Below are positions 9,045 through 17,284 of a stretch of DNA of 64,000 nt, one piece after another; position 1 is the stretch's first letter, and the number at the start of each line of letters is the position of its first letter. Source of the DNA: Neobacillus bataviensis LMG 21833 (lineage in GTDB: Bacteria > Bacillota > Bacilli > Bacillales > Cytobacillaceae); the NCBI RefSeq assembly GCF_000307875.1, contig NZ_AJLS01000043.1, positions 1-64,000 of the forward strand, written 5' to 3'. Position numbers and translations under genes: made by a program. The notes under the pieces are model-generated. The model ran no database searches. It saw nothing but the letters and a program-made list of their open reading frames with translations, and was not told where the DNA came from.

Positions 9045-9614
9045 TTAGATTCCTGTTTTTTTACCAGTCCATTGGCTCATACCAGGTACAACGTTAATAA
9101 CATGTGTGAAACCATTTTCCACTAATTTTTGAGCCGCTAGATCACTGCGATTTCCTGTACGGCAAACGACAAAAATTTCATCTTCTTTCTTTAATTCAGA
9201 TAAGCGTTCTTCCAATTCACCTAATGGAATGGAAATTGCGTTAGGAATATGGTGAAAGGCATATTCCGCCGCTTCTCTCACATCAAGAACCACGATGTTT
9301 TCCTTTGCTTTAAGTTTACTTTCAAGACCTTCGTTATTGGTGACATGTGGGTACTTTTTTTCATTGATTTCATCATTAGAGGATTTTCTAAGATAATGCT
9401 TTAATACGTCCCCTTCTTCAACTGTTCCTAAAAATTGATGCCCTGTACTTTCAGCCCATGCTTTCAAATCTGCCTTGGATCCTCTATCTGTCGCTACCAC
9501 CTCTAACACTTGCCCAGCCTCAAGAGTATTCATCACTTTTTTTGTTTTCACAATCGGCATGGGACAAGCTAATCCTTTCGCATCTAAAACTTCATTTACT
9601 TTTAAGTTGTTCAT
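9045..9614 (-). CDS. yrkF: TusA-rhodanese fusion sulfurtransferase (YrkF / CstA-like)
   Basis: This 189-residue cytosolic protein has an N-terminal TusA domain (residues 1-75, motif LACPMPIVK with the sulfur-carrying Cys) and a C-terminal rhodanese (about 95-185, loop CRTGNRS). It passes sulfane sulfur from low-molecular-weight persulfides between its two cysteines, as shown for staphylococcal CstA, which additionally has an N-terminal rhodanese. The equivalent B. subtilis gene is yrkF. GGAGGTC precedes the ATG and the operator at 9633-9648 lies just upstream. The TusA half is closely similar to the free-standing TusA at 10525-10755, suggesting duplication. Confidence 0.9.
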   Translation of the reverse strand: MNNLKVNEVLDAKGLACPMPIVKTKKVMNTLEAGQVLEVVATDRGSKADLKAWAESTGHQFLGTVEEGDVLKHYLRKSSNDEINEKKYPHVTNNEGLESKLKAKENIVVLDVREAAEYAFHHIPNAISIPLGELEERLSELKKEDEIFVVCRTGNRSDLAAQKLVENGFTHVINVVPGMSQWTGKKTGI

Positions 9615-9632
9615 CGTTGACCTCCTGAATTT

Positions 9633-9648
9633 ATACCTAGATGGGTAT
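9633..9648 (-). promoter_or_regulatory. CstR-type operator upstream of yrkF
   Basis: ATACCTAGATGGGTAT is an exact ATACC-N6-GGTAT match. It overlaps a minus-strand TATAAA at 9630-9635 and lies 19 bases before the yrkF start. Confidence 0.65.
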
Positions 9649-9666
9649 TATTTGGCTTAAAAAAAT

Positions 9667-9963
9667 TTATTCCACTTTTCCTTTCCAGTCAAGCATTCCA
9701 CCATCCATGTTGATTACCTTAAATCCATAGCTTTCAAGAAATTGTGCTGCACGGCCGCTTCTTCCGCCAGAACGGCAAACCATAAGATACTCTTTTGATT
9801 TATCTAATTCATGCATCCGAAACTCAACTAATCCTAAAGGGATATTGATCGCACCTGGGATTTTTCCAGCCCTTACTTCATCCACTTCACGAACATCAAT
9901 AATATTTAATTTCTTTCCGTCAACTACCAATTTCTGAACCTCTTTTGCAGTTATTCGTTTCAT
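9667..9963 (-). CDS. Single-domain rhodanese
   Basis: The 98-residue protein is one rhodanese domain with active loop CRSGGRSGRA, the persulfide cysteine being in the CRSG motif. It has no signal or membrane segment and should act in the cytosol as a sulfane-sulfur carrier. AGGAGG precedes the ATG. It lies 23 bases after the DsrE-like gene with no operator between them, so it is probably read from the promoter at 10494-10509. It resembles the GlpE/PspE-size rhodaneses often found inside cst/yrk operons. Confidence 0.88.
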   Translation of the reverse strand: MKRITAKEVQKLVVDGKKLNIIDVREVDEVRAGKIPGAINIPLGLVEFRMHELDKSKEYLMVCRSGGRSGRAAQFLESYGFKVINMDGGMLDWKGKVE

Positions 9964-9986
9964 CGTCTTATCCTCCTTTTATTGAA

Positions 9987-10466
9987 CTAAATAAATAGGT
10001 TAACATTCCCATCCTGGGCATCTGCTAAATAGGCTGCGACTCCAGCATATTCAATATCATCTAAAAGTTCTTCTTGTTGGAGTCCTAATAAATCCATTGT
10101 CATCGTACAGGCTACTAGCTTTATATTCTGTTCCTGAGCCATTTCAATCAATTGCGGTAATGGCATAGCATTATGTTTTTTCATAATGTCTTTGATCATT
10201 TTGGGGCCGAATCCAGCAAAATTCATTTTGGAAAGTCCCATTTTATCTGCGCCTCTAGGCATCATTTTTCCAAATATCTTTTCCATAAATCCTTTTTTGA
10301 CTGAAATCATCTCTTCTTTACGAAGGGCATTTAATCCCCAAAAGGTGTGAAAAATAGTTACTTCATGATCATAAGCAGCAGCACCATTTGCTATGATATA
10401 AGCTGCCATCGCTTTATCGTAATCCCCGCTAAATAATACAATTGTTGTCTTTTTAGTTTCTGTCAT
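9987..10466 (-). CDS. yrkE: DsrE/DsrF-like (DsrE2) sulfur carrier protein
   Basis: This 159-residue protein belongs to the DsrE2 family of sulfur-trafficking proteins. It begins with a beta strand-loop TTIVLFSGDYDKAMAAY and has the conserved cysteine in VACTMTMDLLGL, the likely persulfide site. DsrE-type proteins exchange sulfur with TusA, and a TusA gene lies immediately upstream. I chose the ATG at 10466, seven bases after GGGAGG, not the earlier in-frame ATG at 10493, which abuts the operator and lacks a ribosome site. The B. subtilis counterpart is yrkE. Confidence 0.88.
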   Translation of the reverse strand: MTETKKTTIVLFSGDYDKAMAAYIIANGAAAYDHEVTIFHTFWGLNALRKEEMISVKKGFMEKIFGKMMPRGADKMGLSKMNFAGFGPKMIKDIMKKHNAMPLPQLIEMAQEQNIKLVACTMTMDLLGLQQEELLDDIEYAGVAAYLADAQDGNVNLFI

Positions 10467-10493
10467 GATGTTTCCTCCCTGAAAATAGTACAT

Positions 10494-10509
10494 ATACCAG
10501 TATTGGTAT
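10494..10509 (-). promoter_or_regulatory. CstR-type operator upstream of yrkE
   Basis: ATACCAGTATTGGTAT is an exact ATACC-N6-GGTAT match and almost a full palindrome. It lies in the 58-bp gap between the TusA and DsrE-like genes. Confidence 0.65.
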
Positions 10510-10524
10510 TGTTTCCTTGTGAAA

Positions 10525-10755
10525 TTATCCCTTTTTAATCCAAAATTTTAAAACTTCATTTTCGTCTTCGTGTTTTACTAACTCATGGCCGCCTGATTTT
10601 GCCCATGCTGCCATATCATTTTTTGCACCTTTATCCGTTGTATGAATTTCTAAAATTTGACCGGATTCAAGTTCATTCATTACCTTTTTTGTTTTGACAA
10701 TTGGCATTGGACAAGCTAAACCTTTTGCATCTAATACTTTTGTTATATTCATCAT
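10525..10755 (-). CDS. yrkI: TusA-family sulfurtransferase (YrkI-like)
   Basis: The 76-residue protein is a single TusA domain with the signature [17 protein letters not shown], where the cysteine accepts a persulfide and passes it on. The open frame extends upstream to 10824, but that start would lie in the -35 box of the gene's own promoter. CGGAGG placed six bases before the ATG at 10755 decides the start. The protein closely resembles the TusA half of the YrkF fusion downstream. It is the first gene after cstR and has its own promoter and operator. Confidence 0.9.
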   Translation of the reverse strand: MMNITKVLDAKGLACPMPIVKTKKVMNELESGQILEIHTTDKGAKNDMAAWAKSGGHELVKHEDENEVLKFWIKKG

Positions 10756-10778
10756 TTCATTCCTCCGTTTTTTTACTG

Positions 10779-10824
10779 TTACCCCTATGGGTATTATAGT
10801 ATTTAAAATAAAAGAGGGTGTCAA
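10779..10824 (-). promoter_or_regulatory. Promoter with CstR-type operator for yrkI and downstream sulfur genes
   Basis: On the minus strand a perfect -35 TTGACA (10819-10824), a 17-bp spacer and a -10 TACTAT (10796-10801) are followed directly by the operator TTACCCCTATGGGTAT (10779-10794). The operator covers the transcription start, so repressor binding should block initiation. Confidence 0.8.
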
Positions 10825-10831
10825 CCCTTTT

Positions 10832-11095
10832 TTACCGACTTTTAACTAGAAGATTAACTGCTTCCTTTACCAATTCTTCCATGCTTTTTTCACCTTGGTC
10901 ATTCGCTTTTTGAACACATTCCACTAAATTGGAGCTCACGATAACCCCAATGGTTCGATCAATGGCCGTTCTTGCTGCAGACAACTGGGTAATCACTTCT
11001 TTGCAGTCCTTATCTTCTTCCATCATTTTCAAAATCCCTCTTAATTGTCCTTCAATCCGTTTTACTCTATTTTTCATTTGATCATTATAGTCCAT
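10832..11095 (-). CDS. cstR: CstR-type persulfide-sensing repressor (CsoR/RcnR family)
   Basis: This 87-residue all-helical protein is a member of the CsoR family that releases DNA when its cysteines react with persulfides. Cys31 and Cys60 sit at the positions of the two sensing cysteines of S. aureus CstR. Asn56 occupies the place of the copper-binding histidine of CsoR, so a copper role is unlikely. The N-terminal MKNRVKRIEGQLRGI helix matches the DNA-binding face. The gene heads the sulfur locus, and its own promoter at 11189-11217 contains the same operator, implying autoregulation. B. subtilis YrkD is the equivalent. Confidence 0.92.
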   Translation of the reverse strand: MDYNDQMKNRVKRIEGQLRGILKMMEEDKDCKEVITQLSAARTAIDRTIGVIVSSNLVECVQKANDQGEKSMEELVKEAVNLLVKSR

Positions 11096-11188
11096 GTTTT
11101 AACCCCCTCTAACTATTTGTTTCTATTAATTAGAAATGTCATTTAACAAATCTGATGATATAAGCAAGGAAATACATTGACAAGTTAT

Positions 11189-11217
11189 ATAATATACCCG
11201 CATAGGTATAATGTCAA
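11189..11217 (-). promoter_or_regulatory. cstR promoter with operator in the spacer
   Basis: The minus strand shows TTGACA (11212-11217), a 17-bp spacer and TATTAT (11189-11194). The operator ATACCCGCATAGGTAT (11194-11209) fills the spacer, which predicts autorepression by the CstR-type protein. Confidence 0.8.
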
Positions 11218-11262
11218 CGTTATAAATTTATGTTTATCTTCTTCACAATTAACAAACAAAAA

Positions 11263-11628
11263 TTAAAGTTCGTGGCCAATAACTCCGCCAATCCAGGCTA
11301 ATAAAACCCCAACTACAACCGACGAGGTTATATACAATAGTGCTTTTTTAGTTTCCTTTTGTTGCAACAATTGTATTGTTTCATATCCAAAGGTGGAAAA
11401 GGTAGTAAATGCCCCGAGAAACCCGGTACCCACTAATAACCAAACCCATTCCGGAATACTCTTTTCTATATGTAATATGGCTAGTAGACCAAGTGAAAAT
11501 GAACCTATAACATTGATGAACCATGTTCCAATTGGGAATGAACTAGATGTATTTCTTGATATCATTGAGCCAAGGAAATATCGTGAAATGGCACCAAATA
11601 TTCCGCCAACCCCTACAAACACCATCAT
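11263..11628 (-). CDS. crcB: Fluoride channel subunit CrcB/Fluc
   Basis: This 121-residue protein with four membrane helices is a Fluc fluoride channel, which lets toxic fluoride leave the cell. The conserved TGFLGAFTTFSTFGYE segment (about residues 70-85), including the phenylalanine and threonine pore residues, is intact, as is the N-terminal GGxxGAxxRY. The true start is the ATG at 11628 with GGAGG six bases upstream; the long upstream frame is spurious because it overlaps the preceding crcB. With its neighbour it probably forms a two-gene, heteromeric channel as in other Gram-positives. Confidence 0.92.
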   Translation of the reverse strand: MMVFVGVGGIFGAISRYFLGSMISRNTSSSFPIGTWFINVIGSFSLGLLAILHIEKSIPEWVWLLVGTGFLGAFTTFSTFGYETIQLLQQKETKKALLYITSSVVVGVLLAWIGGVIGHEL

Positions 11629-11666
11629 TTTAATCCTCCATTCGTTTTCTTTCCTTGCCCATCTGT

Positions 11667-12026
11667 TTATGAAGCCAATTTTACACCTAATAGGGCTAGT
11701 ACTATTCCTATTATTACGCTGACCAACACATAGAATAAAGCAACAAAATATTGATGAGTTTGAATCAAATTCACTGTTTCTACTGAAAAGGTTGAAAATG
11801 TGGTAAATGCTCCGGTAAACCCTGTTCCTATGGCTAATATCAGATTGGGGTTGATCCTCCATTTTTTAGCGGTTATTGTGAAGAACCAGGCAAGAAAAAA
11901 ACAGCCAATAAGGTTAATGGTCAGGGTTCCTATAGGAAAACCATTGTGTGGGGGAATTACATTGCCAATCAGGAAACGTACTATTGCACCAAAAAAACCA
12001 CCTATTCCTACTGCGTAAACATTCAT
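11667..12026 (-). CDS. crcB: Fluoride channel subunit CrcB/Fluc, first of the pair
   Basis: The 119-residue protein has four membrane helices and the Fluc signature TGFTGAFTTFSTFSVE near residue 75, together with GGFFGAIVRF at the N-terminus. It is the first gene after a fluoride riboswitch, so it should be made only when fluoride is present. The second crcB follows after 38 bases. The two proteins differ clearly in sequence, in keeping with paired subunits that assemble in antiparallel fashion. An AAGGAG lies about nine to ten bases before the ATG. Confidence 0.93.
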   Translation of the reverse strand: MNVYAVGIGGFFGAIVRFLIGNVIPPHNGFPIGTLTINLIGCFFLAWFFTITAKKWRINPNLILAIGTGFTGAFTTFSTFSVETVNLIQTHQYFVALFYVLVSVIIGIVLALLGVKLAS

Positions 12027-12051
12027 TTTAAGGAATCTCCTTCAACTTTCA

Positions 12052-12121
12052 ATAAAAACAGACTCCTACCACTGGTAGGAGTCATTAATCACTAGGACGG
12101 TTATGGCGAACTCCATCGTCA
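12052..12121 (-). ncRNA. Fluoride riboswitch (crcB motif) with terminator
   Basis: The minus strand reads GACGATGGAGTTCGCC, then a short three-base-pair helix, then TAATGACTCCTACC, which is the crcB-motif fluoride aptamer. GGAGT in the first loop can pair with ACTCC to form the pseudoknot. A perfect hairpin (12061-12083) followed by a U-rich run (12052-12060) overlaps the 3' part of the aptamer and is the expression platform. The first stem has an A-C mismatch where the common form has G-C. It controls the two crcB genes. Confidence 0.92.
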
Positions 12122-12148
12122 ATTTTTTATTTCCCTTTAAGGGAAAAA

Positions 12149-12907
<759 letters not shown>

Positions 12908-13042
12908 CTAAATAATTTGGCAAAATAATTATATCCATGTCTTAGATTGTACCTAATTCTGTCGCAAAAATCCAAGTATAGGAGAGATTTTAAAGGATAG
13001 ATCATTATTTCAGCATCAACATAACATTGTGTAAAAATTATT

Positions 13043-14400
13043 TCACGGTACAAAAACGAGTAATAGCCATAGGTATAAGCTGATTAAAGTAAAAATCAAT
13101 GTTGGCGGAATGACAAGAATCGTAACTTTCATGTATTCCACCCAGGTTATTTTTATTTTATTTTTCTTTAGTATATGCATCCAGATCAGTGTTGCCAGCG
13201 TTCCGATTGGAAGGATAAGGGAACCAATATCACTGCCGATGATATTCGCTAAATAAACGGTTTTCATAATGAGCGGGTCTAGCCCCATATCCGTCAAGGC
13301 CAGGGTCGAAATCATTAAGGCAGGGTGGTTATTAAAGATGTTTGACAAAAATGCGGTAATGATTCCCATGGTTAAGCTGGCATGTAGTAAGCTGTCATGG
13401 ACTAAAGGTTTTAGATTATCTATTAAAATAGACGTTAAACCGATATTGTGTAAACCGAAAATGATCACATACATGCTGAAGGCAAAAATCAAAATATGCC
13501 ATGGAATTTTCCCTATTACGTCTTTAGGATTGACCTTTAAGTAGACCCATCTCCAAAACAATAAAATCACCGATCCGCACACGGCTACAAGTGAAACCGA
13601 TATTCCAATAAATGATGCGACGAATAGGCTGATTCTTACTAGGAAAACAAAGATTAGCATGTTGATCATTAGTTTCTTTTGTTGATGAAATAGGTTTTCG
13701 GAGTTTTTCTGCAATGGATGGAATGGACGGTTTTTCTGCAGTGGGATTGAGTAGGAATGGAAGCCAACTTTTGTTGGGATGTCTTTTTTAAACACTAGGT
13801 ATAATAAAAAGGAAAGGAATAGTAACCCGAGTACCCCTGGTACAAACATCATTTCTGTTTGCACATAGAGATCCATTCCAATAATTTTCAAGGCTATAAG
13901 ATTAACGATGTTACTTACCCCAATCGGTGCACTTGAAGCAGTAGCGATTAAGGCACCACTTAAAAGAAAAGGTATTTTTTGACAGTCCTTAAGCTTAAGA
14001 TTATTTAAAATTAAAATGAGAATAGGAGTTGTAATTAATATACTGCCATCGTTATTAAAAAATAACGTCATTAAGAAGCAAAGTAGCAACGTATACCAAA
14101 ATAAGCTATAACCTGACCCTTTTGACAATTTTAGCATAAGAGCTGCGGTCCAGCTGAAAAAGCCGAAACTTTCAAGTACAATGGTCATTACAATTGTAGC
14201 AATAATGGTTATGGCAGCCCCTGTAACCTTTGAACTAATATCTAATAAATCCCCCGTTGAAACACTCCCGCTTAAGAAAACGAGGACGCTCCAGCCGTGG
14301 CTGGTATGGCTTCATTCATGTTTTTTGGCCGGATAAAGATCAATGCCATCGTTATGGCAAAAGCAAAAATGGTGATGATCATCGTCGATTGATGATACAT
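13043..14400 (-). pseudogene. ArsB/NhaD-type arsenite transporter broken by a frameshift
   Basis: Two adjoining frames together encode one ArsB-family permease of about 450 residues. The 5' part starts at the ATG at 14400 (MYHQSTMIITIFAF...) and stops at 14272; the matching continuation VLVFLSGS is readable from about 14279 in another frame and runs to 13043. The joint lies near 14278-14282 and equals one lost base. The body keeps the family loop FFNNDGSILITTP and SNIVNLIAL. An internal ATG at 14188 could express a product lacking the first helices. It could be a true frameshift mutation or a sequencing error. No arsR or arsC lies beside it. Confidence 0.75.
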
Positions 14401-14670
14401 AAAAATGAATTTTCTCCCTTCAATTAGTTTCCTTCTTTTTTTCCCATCTCTTGTCCTTTGCAATATAGTACGTCCAAATTTAATGCTTGTTCTAAACGAA
14501 TATCTCGTACGGTAACAAATTCAGCATTAATCAAGAAATTTTCTTATTAGATTTTTTCCTATAAAATCCAATATAGGCAAATGTCAACCATTCTATTTAG
14601 TAGGTATATGTACTACCTTTCGTGCTTTACTGGGACGAAAATGAATGATATTTCTCTACAAGATAGTAAA

Positions 14671-14693
14671 GCCGATACTGGTTAGGTATCGGC
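14671..14693 (-). terminator. Hairpin terminator after the CotG-like gene
   Basis: GCCGATAC and its complement form an 8-bp stem with a seven-base loop, followed on the minus strand by TTTACT. It lies 55 bases past the stop of the GSK-repeat gene. The rest of the gap 14401-14747 shows no further feature. Confidence 0.6.
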
Positions 14694-14747
14694 ATTCATA
14701 TTTTATAGGCATTACTATTTTTTCTTTTGAGATCATGTTCAGTTCAG

Positions 14748-15305
14748 TTATTTGTCACCCTTTGACCCATGACTTCCTTTAGAGCCGTGACTACCCTTGC
14801 TGCCCTTCGAACCTTTAGAACCCTTAGAGCCTTTTGAACCGTGACTACCCTTGCTGCCCTTTGAACCTTTAGAACCTTCAGAACCCTTAGATCCTTTCGA
14901 CCCTTTAGAACCTGTTGAACCCTTAGACCCTTTGCTACCCTTGCTGCCTTTACTGCCTTTTGAACCATGAGAGCCCTTAGGACCATGTTTTTTCTTTTTA
15001 GCGAGTGGCCCATGAAGAGGTCCTTTTGATCCTTTGCTGCCCTTGCTGCCCTTGGATCCTTCTGACCCTTTTGATCCATGGCTGCCTTTGCTGCCCTTAG
15101 ACCCTTCTGACCCTTTTGATCCATGGCTGCCTTTGCTGCCCTTAGACCCTTTACTACCGCCTTTAGAGCCTTTGCTACCTTTCGAACCTTTACTTCCCTT
15201 TTTTCCCTTTTTGCCTAGTTTGAACTCGACGGGATTATTGACCAAAAATTCCATTACCCCGTTTTCCTGTGCTTGTAATAACAGTTCTTCCATAACCATA
15301 CCCAT
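14748..15305 (-). CDS. Gly-Ser-Lys triplet-repeat protein, CotG-like coat protein
   Basis: The 185-residue protein has a short ordinary N-terminus (about 30 residues) and then about 48 Gly-Ser-Xaa triplets in which Xaa is mostly Lys, sometimes His, Glu or Thr. The run is interrupted once by an extra Gly and once by PLHGPLAKKKKHGPKG. It is very basic and serine-rich, like CotG, the substrate of the CotH kinase, and it is divergent from cotH exactly as cotG is in B. subtilis. A sigma-K-like promoter precedes it. The strict Gly every third residue also recalls bacterial collagen-like spore proteins, although proline is almost absent. I favour an outer-coat, CotH-phosphorylated protein; this is inference from context and composition. 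Confidence 0.75.
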   Translation of the reverse strand: MGMVMEELLLQAQENGVMEFLVNNPVEFKLGKKGKKGSKGSKGSKGSKGGSKGSKGSKGSHGSKGSEGSKGSKGSHGSKGSEGSKGSKGSKGSKGPLHGPLAKKKKHGPKGSHGSKGSKGSKGSKGSKGSTGSKGSKGSKGSEGSKGSKGSKGSHGSKGSKGSKGSKGSKGSHGSKGSHGSKGDK

Positions 15306-15346
15306 TTTCCTATTCCACCACTTTCCAAAAGTTTTATGCTCATTGT

Positions 15347-15374
15347 TAATTTATGGAGGAGAAGTGGAATTGGT
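15347..15374 (-). promoter_or_regulatory. Candidate sigma-K promoter of the GSK-repeat gene
   Basis: The minus strand has AC at 15373-15374, a 17-bp spacer and CATAAATTA at 15347-15355, matching the sigma-K consensus (AC, CATANNNTA). The start codon is about 40 bases downstream, which suits a late mother-cell gene. Confidence 0.5.
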
Positions 15375-15424
15375 TATAGACAAACATTTATTTTTTTATA
15401 ATTAACCTAATGCCCATATACTGC

Positions 15425-15452
15425 ACCATTCCTACGTATAGAGCATAGTATT
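15425..15452 (+). promoter_or_regulatory. Candidate sigma-K promoter of cotH
   Basis: AC at 15425-15426, a 17-bp spacer and CATAGTATT at 15444-15452 fit sigma-K apart from the last base. The cotH start lies about 30 bases downstream. Confidence 0.42.
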
Positions 15453-15483
15453 CTAAAAAATATTATGTTTAGGGGTATTTACC

Positions 15484-16554
15484 GTGCAAAAATATGAAAT
15501 TTTTATTAATCCGAAGCTATTAAACAAGCTGGACAAGGATATTTGGACGAATGAGCATGTCCCTGCGGTACTTAAAATAGGCTCTAACCAATATTCAATC
15601 GGCCTGGTTTACAGAGGAAATGTGATAAGAAAAAAGAGAAAGAAATCGTATCATATCATTTTTGAAAAACCTTATACCGTAAATGGTGCGCATGAAATTC
15701 ATTTGAATGCCGAATTCAATGATTGTTCCCTTAGCCGGAATAAGCTCTCCCTTGATTTCTTTGACAGAATTGGCGTCATCTCACCACACTCTAACCATGT
15801 CCTTCTATATATAAATGGCTTTTGTAAAGGAATTTACTTAGAGCTTGAATCCTTTGATCAATTTCTTTTACAAAAAAGAAACCTGCCCTTGGGTTCAATT
15901 ATCTACGCCACGAATTATCACGCCAATTTTTCATTACTTAACCCGGAAAAACAATTAAAAACAAAGCTGGTCGAAGGATATACCATCAAATATGGTGATA
16001 AAAAAGACCTTTCCCATCTGGAAAACTTTATTATCATAACAAACACGCTAAGCAATGAGGAATTCGAACAGCAAATTCCACAAGTGCTTGATATTCAAAA
16101 ATATTTGACGTGGCTGGCTGGGGTTGTGTGCACCCAAAATTTCGACGGATTTATCCATAATTACGCTCTATACCAAAATAGTGAAACGGGAACGTATGAA
16201 ATCACACCATGGGATTATGATGGAACCTGGGGAAGAGACTTGCATGGAAAACCACTCGACTATGACTATATACCTATAACTGGCTATAATACGTTGACTG
16301 GAAGATTGCTTCATTCCCCAGATTTTAAAGAAAAATACCGTGACATTCTTTCGACCATATTGGATAAAGATTTTACGGTTGAAACACAATTAGGAGCCAT
16401 TGATGATCTTTTTCAAGGAGTAAAGCCCTATCTTCACCTGGATCCCTATATAAAAATAAATGCGAAAAACTTAGGTCGCGAAAAGGAATTTATCTTGAAT
16501 TTTATTCAAAAAAGGAACACCTTTCTAAAACAAGAATTAATAAAGCTTTCATGA
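15484..16554 (+). CDS. cotH: Spore coat protein kinase CotH
   Basis: The 356-residue protein is a CotH-family atypical kinase that phosphorylates serines of coat proteins such as CotB and CotG in the mother cell. The diagnostic metal-binding stretch TPWDYDGTWGRD is at about residues 241-252, and FIHNYALYQN just before it fits the catalytic-loop region. Length is close to B. subtilis CotH (about 360). The start is a GTG at 15484 with AGGGG upstream. It sits between a Gly-Ser-Lys repeat protein (divergent) and three CotB-like genes, so both of its classical substrate classes are adjacent. Confidence 0.88.
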   Translation: MQKYEIFINPKLLNKLDKDIWTNEHVPAVLKIGSNQYSIGLVYRGNVIRKKRKKSYHIIFEKPYTVNGAHEIHLNAEFNDCSLSRNKLSLDFFDRIGVISPHSNHVLLYINGFCKGIYLELESFDQFLLQKRNLPLGSIIYATNYHANFSLLNPEKQLKTKLVEGYTIKYGDKKDLSHLENFIIITNTLSNEEFEQQIPQVLDIQKYLTWLAGVVCTQNFDGFIHNYALYQNSETGTYEITPWDYDGTWGRDLHGKPLDYDYIPITGYNTLTGRLLHSPDFKEKYRDILSTILDKDFTVETQLGAIDDLFQGVKPYLHLDPYIKINAKNLGREKEFILNFIQKRNTFLKQELIKLS

Positions 16555-16638
16555 AGGAAAATGTATATGGTTATATATCATATACTTTTTTTTGCCTATT
16601 TTTCACCTTATCTATGAAAAAAAGGCTACTTTATTAGT

Positions 16639-16666
16639 ACAACATCACCCCATGATACATATAGAT
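16639..16666 (+). promoter_or_regulatory. Weak candidate sigma-K promoter of the CotB-like operon
   Basis: AC at 16639-16640, a 17-bp spacer and CATATAGAT at 16658-16666 resemble sigma-K, but the last two bases differ from the consensus. Confidence 0.35.
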
Positions 16667-16709
16667 GCAGTGTAAATGTTTATTTAAATTAAAGGAGGAA
16701 AATTCTTTT

Positions 16710-17225
16710 ATGGATAGAGAAATGATGAACCAACATGTGGGTAAAACAATTAGGGTTGACCGGGGAGGTCCAGAATCTAGAATCGGAAAGTTACTCGCTG
16801 TATTTGAGGATTATTTTGTCCTTTTAACAGAAACTGATGGGGTTGTTTACTACAAAACCAACCATATCAGAAGTGTAACAGAAAGTTCAAAGGACATATT
16901 GAATTTCGGTTTAAAGGTTCCGGAAAAATTAGACTATAAGACAGCTGAAAACTTTCATAAACTGCTTGAAAGCATCAGATTTCAATGGGTAAAGATAAAC
17001 CGCGGCGGATCAGAGTCATTGGAAGGCGTACTCAGTGATTCGAATAAACACTACGCTTCACTGATTGTAAAAGATGAAGTGGTACGATTCTCTATGAAGC
17101 ATATTCGAAATATTAGTTACGGCTTGATGGTCGAAAAGTCAAAGAAGGATGACTCCGGGAATTCCAATGAAGATGAGTCCAACGATAATAACCAAAATAA
17201 TGATGATAACGAAGATAACGAATAA
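16710..17225 (+). CDS. cotB: Outer spore coat protein CotB-like
   Basis: This 171-residue protein carries two copies of the CotB repeat: VDRGGPESRIGKLLAVFEDY near residue 15 and VKINRGGSESLEGVL near residue 100, each followed by a VVYYKTNHIRSV-like strand. The last 25 residues are almost only Asp, Asn, Glu and Ser. B. subtilis CotB has three such repeats and a serine/lysine tail that CotH phosphorylates; here the tail is acidic. The start at 16710 is decided by AAGGAGG 11 bases upstream; an ATG at 16665 has no ribosome site. It lies two genes from the GSK protein and directly after cotH. Confidence 0.85.
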   Translation: MDREMMNQHVGKTIRVDRGGPESRIGKLLAVFEDYFVLLTETDGVVYYKTNHIRSVTESSKDILNFGLKVPEKLDYKTAENFHKLLESIRFQWVKINRGGSESLEGVLSDSNKHYASLIVKDEVVRFSMKHIRNISYGLMVEKSKKDDSGNSNEDESNDNNQNNDDNEDNE

Positions 17226-17232
17226 CCATAAC

Positions 17233-17258
17233 GTCGCTTCTCCAAACAGAGGAGCGAC
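17233..17258 (+). terminator. Hairpin between two CotB-like genes
   Basis: GTCGCTTCTC and GAGGAGCGAC form a 10-bp stem (one T-G pair) with a six-base loop. No U-run follows, so it may be a partial terminator or an mRNA-stability element that sets unequal expression of the two genes. Confidence 0.45.
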
Positions 17259-17284
17259 CCATTATCTCTTAAGGAGGATGAAAC

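Noticed and set aside
10756-10824. 23-residue N-terminal extension of the TusA protein
   Set aside because: It would begin inside the -35 box of the gene's own promoter; GGAGG sets the start at 10755.
10832-11095. Reading the CsoR-family gene as a copper sensor
   Set aside because: The copper-ligand histidine is Asn56, no copper transporter is near, and all neighbours handle sulfur.
11629-11862. 78-residue extension of the second crcB frame
   Set aside because: It overlaps the first crcB gene, and the ribosome site before 11628 marks the true start.
14748-15250. Regular direct repeats resembling a CRISPR array
   Set aside because: The period is 9 bases, there are no unique spacers, and the frame codes for Gly-Ser-Lys triplets. 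No cas genes are near.
15034-15405. Long open frame rich in Leu-Pro-Leu-Asp on the strand opposite the GSK-repeat gene
   Set aside because: It is the shadow of a regular DNA repeat, has no ribosome site, and the other strand has one plus a promoter.
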